From contig CAVPSQ010000004.1 in NCBI GenBank assembly GCA_963708455.1, positions 744,001 to 808,000 on the forward strand: 64,000 nucleotides of DNA. Reading direction: 5' to 3'. The notes under the pieces were generated by a model. That model saw nothing but the letters and a program-made list of their open reading frames with translations. It made no database searches and was not told the DNA's origin. Numbering within the stretch: the first letter of the stretch is position 1; the number at the start of each line of letters is the position of its first letter. Shown piece by piece: positions 62,156 to 64,000 of this stretch. Origin of the DNA: CAIMUS01 sp963708455 (GTDB taxonomy: Bacteria > Pseudomonadota > Gammaproteobacteria > Competibacterales > Competibacteraceae). The position numbers and the translations under genes were made by a program.

Positions 62156-62338
62156 CACGCTGTCAGCCACTTCGAACACCAGTTCATCGTGCAGCGTGCG
62201 GACCGGAATCTGTTGCAGATTGGGATCGGCGGAGGCCAGCCGCCCGGTGCTGGCTACGGTCTGATGGTAGGAGGTATGCACCCGCCCGGTGCGGGGATCG
62301 ATCTCCCGAGGCAGACGGTCGGTATAGGTGGATTTCAG
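62156..62338 (-). pseudogene. Internal fragment of DNA polymerase I (polA)
   Basis: In the minus direction LKSTYTDRLPREIDPRTGRV and HTSYHQTVASTGRLASADP lead to NLQQIPVRT, all core polA motifs; the sequence then jumps to LHDELVFEVADSVVE, which in intact PolA is far downstream. About 60 residues survive with a large internal deletion. It lies between two IS, so it is a captured scrap, not the chromosomal gene. Confidence 0.7.
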
Positions 62339-62389
62339 TGGCTCTCTGGTAATTCGCGTTGCTGGTTACCAGCTTTATACTATTGATAA

Positions 62390-62826
62390 TTAAGCATATT
62401 TTTCATAGCCTGTCAGATCGATAAAGAGGCGCTGAAACAAATGACCCACATTGAAAATCCCATAGCAACGTCTTTTGAGCACCTTGATCTTATTATTCAA
62501 CCCTTCGACCAATCCACTGTTCCTTCGAGCCACAAAATAATTCGTAATCTCATCCAGCCGTTTGTCTAACGTTGACAAGCAACTATCAAAACAGTCTAAA
62601 TCACTCTCCTGAACCAACGGCTTCCATGCCCGTAAGCGTCGCTTCGCTATTAATATAACCCTCCTACATGTCGCTACAAACCACGCCAATCGTTTTACGT
62701 AACTTCTTGGGAATACTGAAAAAATTTCTTTACCGTCGCTTTCTCGCGCCCTTCCAACACCCCTAGCACCCGCAGCGCTCCGGTCGCTAACCGGGTCGTC
62801 ACAATCGTGAAAAAATCTTGGCTCAA
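62390..62826 (-). pseudogene. ISL3-family transposase remnant
   Basis: Minus strand. VLGVLEGREKATVKKFFSI and CSDM, then a stop in place of Tyr, EGYIN, and after a shift KPLVQESDLDCFDSCLSTLD, NYFVARRNSGLVEGLNNKI and KVLKRRCYGIFNVGHLFQRL. These are ISL3 C-terminal motifs. A stop codon, a frameshift and missing parts show decay. Confidence 0.7.
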
Positions 62827-62851
62827 TATGGATTCCAGTCAGTTCACTGCG

Positions 62852-63780
62852 TTATGCGACCAGCAGTTCCAAGAGGGGTCTGAGCAGGCCTTTGCCCCGA
62901 ATGCGAGTGTTGTGCACGAACTGAAAGAAGCCCAGGTAGAGCGGCAGTTTTTCTTGCGAGATCCCACGATGGGGTCGCAGCCAAGAGCGCAGCAGCGACC
63001 AGAAGCCCTCAGCCGTGTTGACATGGATCTCATGGAAGCCATCCCCATCTTCGTCACGGGCGTATTCGCCCTGGCTGTGACACACCGTATGATGGTCAAA
63101 GCCCCAATCCTTCAACGGGTTATAGATCGCGTATTCATCGGTATGAACTCGGGTTCCCGGGGCGATAAACGCCTGGATGAGGGGACGGAGGGTGGCTTGC
63201 TGGACGTTCTCCAGCATCCGGACGACTACCGCGCCGCCGCGCTGAATCATGCCGAGAATGGGCGGCTTTTCCTTCTCCAAGGTGCCCCGACCCCGTGCCC
63301 CCTTCAGCCGCCGCCGCCGCCCCCGACGGCCTTTTTTTTCACCGCCTCCGGAAACCCTTTATGACCGGCCACCACGTAGACCTCGTCGCATTCCACGTCC
63401 CCCGACAGGACCGGTTCGGGCTGGCGGGCGACGATCCCTTCCCTGAGCTGTTCAGTCATCCGCTGTACATCGTTCGAATTCAAGCCCAGCTCGTGGGCGA
63501 TCTGCGCGTTAGACAGATTCAACCCCATGAAATACAGGCACAAAATCCAAACCCCCAGCGGTTGATGATGCCCCGCTAACACCGTACCCGTGAGATCATC
63601 AAAGTAGCGATGGCAGCTTTCACAGCGATATTTCTGCCGCGCCGGCTGGGTCGTATCCCGCCCCTGCTTCGTGATCTCCGCTATGCTACAGTGGGGACAG
63701 TGGACCCCGTCCGGCCAGCGGAGCTGGCGAATAGTTTCATAGCACCGGACATCATCCAGCAGATTTTGAAGGTTGATCAT
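62852..63780 (-). CDS. IS1595-family transposase, two frames joined at an A8 tract
   Basis: Frame 1 starts at 63780 with MINLQNLLDDVRCYETIRQL, has the zinc ribbon CPHCSIAEITKQGRD and C-x-x-C, and ends soon after VKKKAVGGGGGG. The other frame, in phase with KKGRRGRRRRLKGARGRGTL and continuing EKPPILGMIQRGG to HVNTAEGFWSLLRSWLRPH, finishes the DDE domain. The join is at A8 (T8 at 63332-63339 on the plus strand): A-AAA-AAG is a classic slippery heptamer, and a -1 step restores the frame. Either programmed frameshifting makes the full transposase or the gene lost one A. Confidence 0.65.
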
Positions 63781-63870
63781 CGTCGGGGGGCCTTCGGTCG
63801 CAGCGGCTCAGAACCTGTCCATTACACACATCTTGTAGAACGAACCGCCGCCTCCATCTAAGGGAGGTAG

Positions 63871-64000
63871 ATGCAGACGACTGAGGTACAAGTGATGACG
63901 GACACGGCGGCGGGAAGTTGGGCAGCGGCGGAACTGGCGGGAGCGGACTTGGGCGATGCCCGGCTGAACCGGCGGCTGGTGCAGGTAGCGCAACAACTGG
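63871..64000 (+). CDS. Tn5-like IS4-family transposase, N-terminus (3' partial)
   Basis: ATG 63871 with GGGAGG upstream. Forty-three residues are in the window: WAAAELAGADLGDARLNRRL is the N-terminal DNA-binding segment of Tn5-type IS4 transposases. The frame runs off the right edge. Nothing is seen between 63781 and 63870. Confidence 0.65.
   Translation, partial: MQTTEVQVMTDTAAGSWAAAELAGADLGDARLNRRLVQVAQQL

Overview
This window is a GC-rich bacterial chromosome segment. It most likely comes from a gammaproteobacterium: it carries YqiB/DUF1249, IscR, CysQ, RlmI, ThyA, Lgt, HtpG and FetAB homologues. A relative of the Competibacteraceae type is possible, but the sequence alone does not fix the genus. 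No rRNA, tRNA or CRISPR array was seen.

Layout. Bases 1-3.6 kb hold the end of a probable phosphodiester glycosidase, a short TIR-bounded repeat, a three-gene operon (ECF-like sigma factor, soluble zinc-finger anti-sigma-like protein, Lon-like S16 domain protein with an intact Ser/Lys pair) and a decayed conjugation gene (traG). Bases 3.7-22.1 kb are mostly housekeeping: an FAD oxidoreductase, an ABC exporter, a quinone reductase, cysQ, htpG, fetAB, an arsS-like radical SAM gene, a small cytochrome c, a Wolinella-type fumarate reductase operon (frdCAB) with an FNR-like box and a terminator, an isochorismatase, a DedA/PAP2 fusion and thiD. Bases 22.2-24.5 kb are decayed IS DNA. Bases 24.5-37.2 kb are housekeeping again (yqiB, iscR, rlmI, lgt, thyA, hypF, an OmpA-like protein, amrS, a transglutaminase, glsB, trhA).

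Bases 37.4-42.5 kb are a graveyard: IS701 pieces, a broken SLC13 transporter, a RAYT remnant with its REP-like repeats, a broken MalT-like regulator, a truncated VapBC pair and a fragment of a P-type ATPase gene. Bases 42.5-57.9 kb form a full-length type 1 BREX phage-defence cassette (brxA, brxB, brxC, pglX, pglZ, brxL). It is interrupted by a DUF559 nuclease gene set among palindromic repeats and by two PIN-type toxin-antitoxin modules. One of these modules lies between perfect 50-bp direct repeats of the 3' end of pglX. Bases 58.1-64 kb hold an intact Mg2+ P-type ATPase and then an IS cluster (IS701-like, ISL3 remnant, IS1595, start of a Tn5-like IS4 transposase) enclosing a polA scrap.

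The most unusual features are the repeats. They are (a) GTGGYTD heptamer arrays at four loci, two of them flanked by 36-37 bp direct duplications; (b) a palindromic repeat family that brackets the DUF559 gene and also occurs as solo copies; (c) a 148-bp MITE with a 9-bp target duplication nested in that repeat; and (d) an approximately 260-bp inverted-repeat element present twice, once about 70 bp upstream of the BREX operon.
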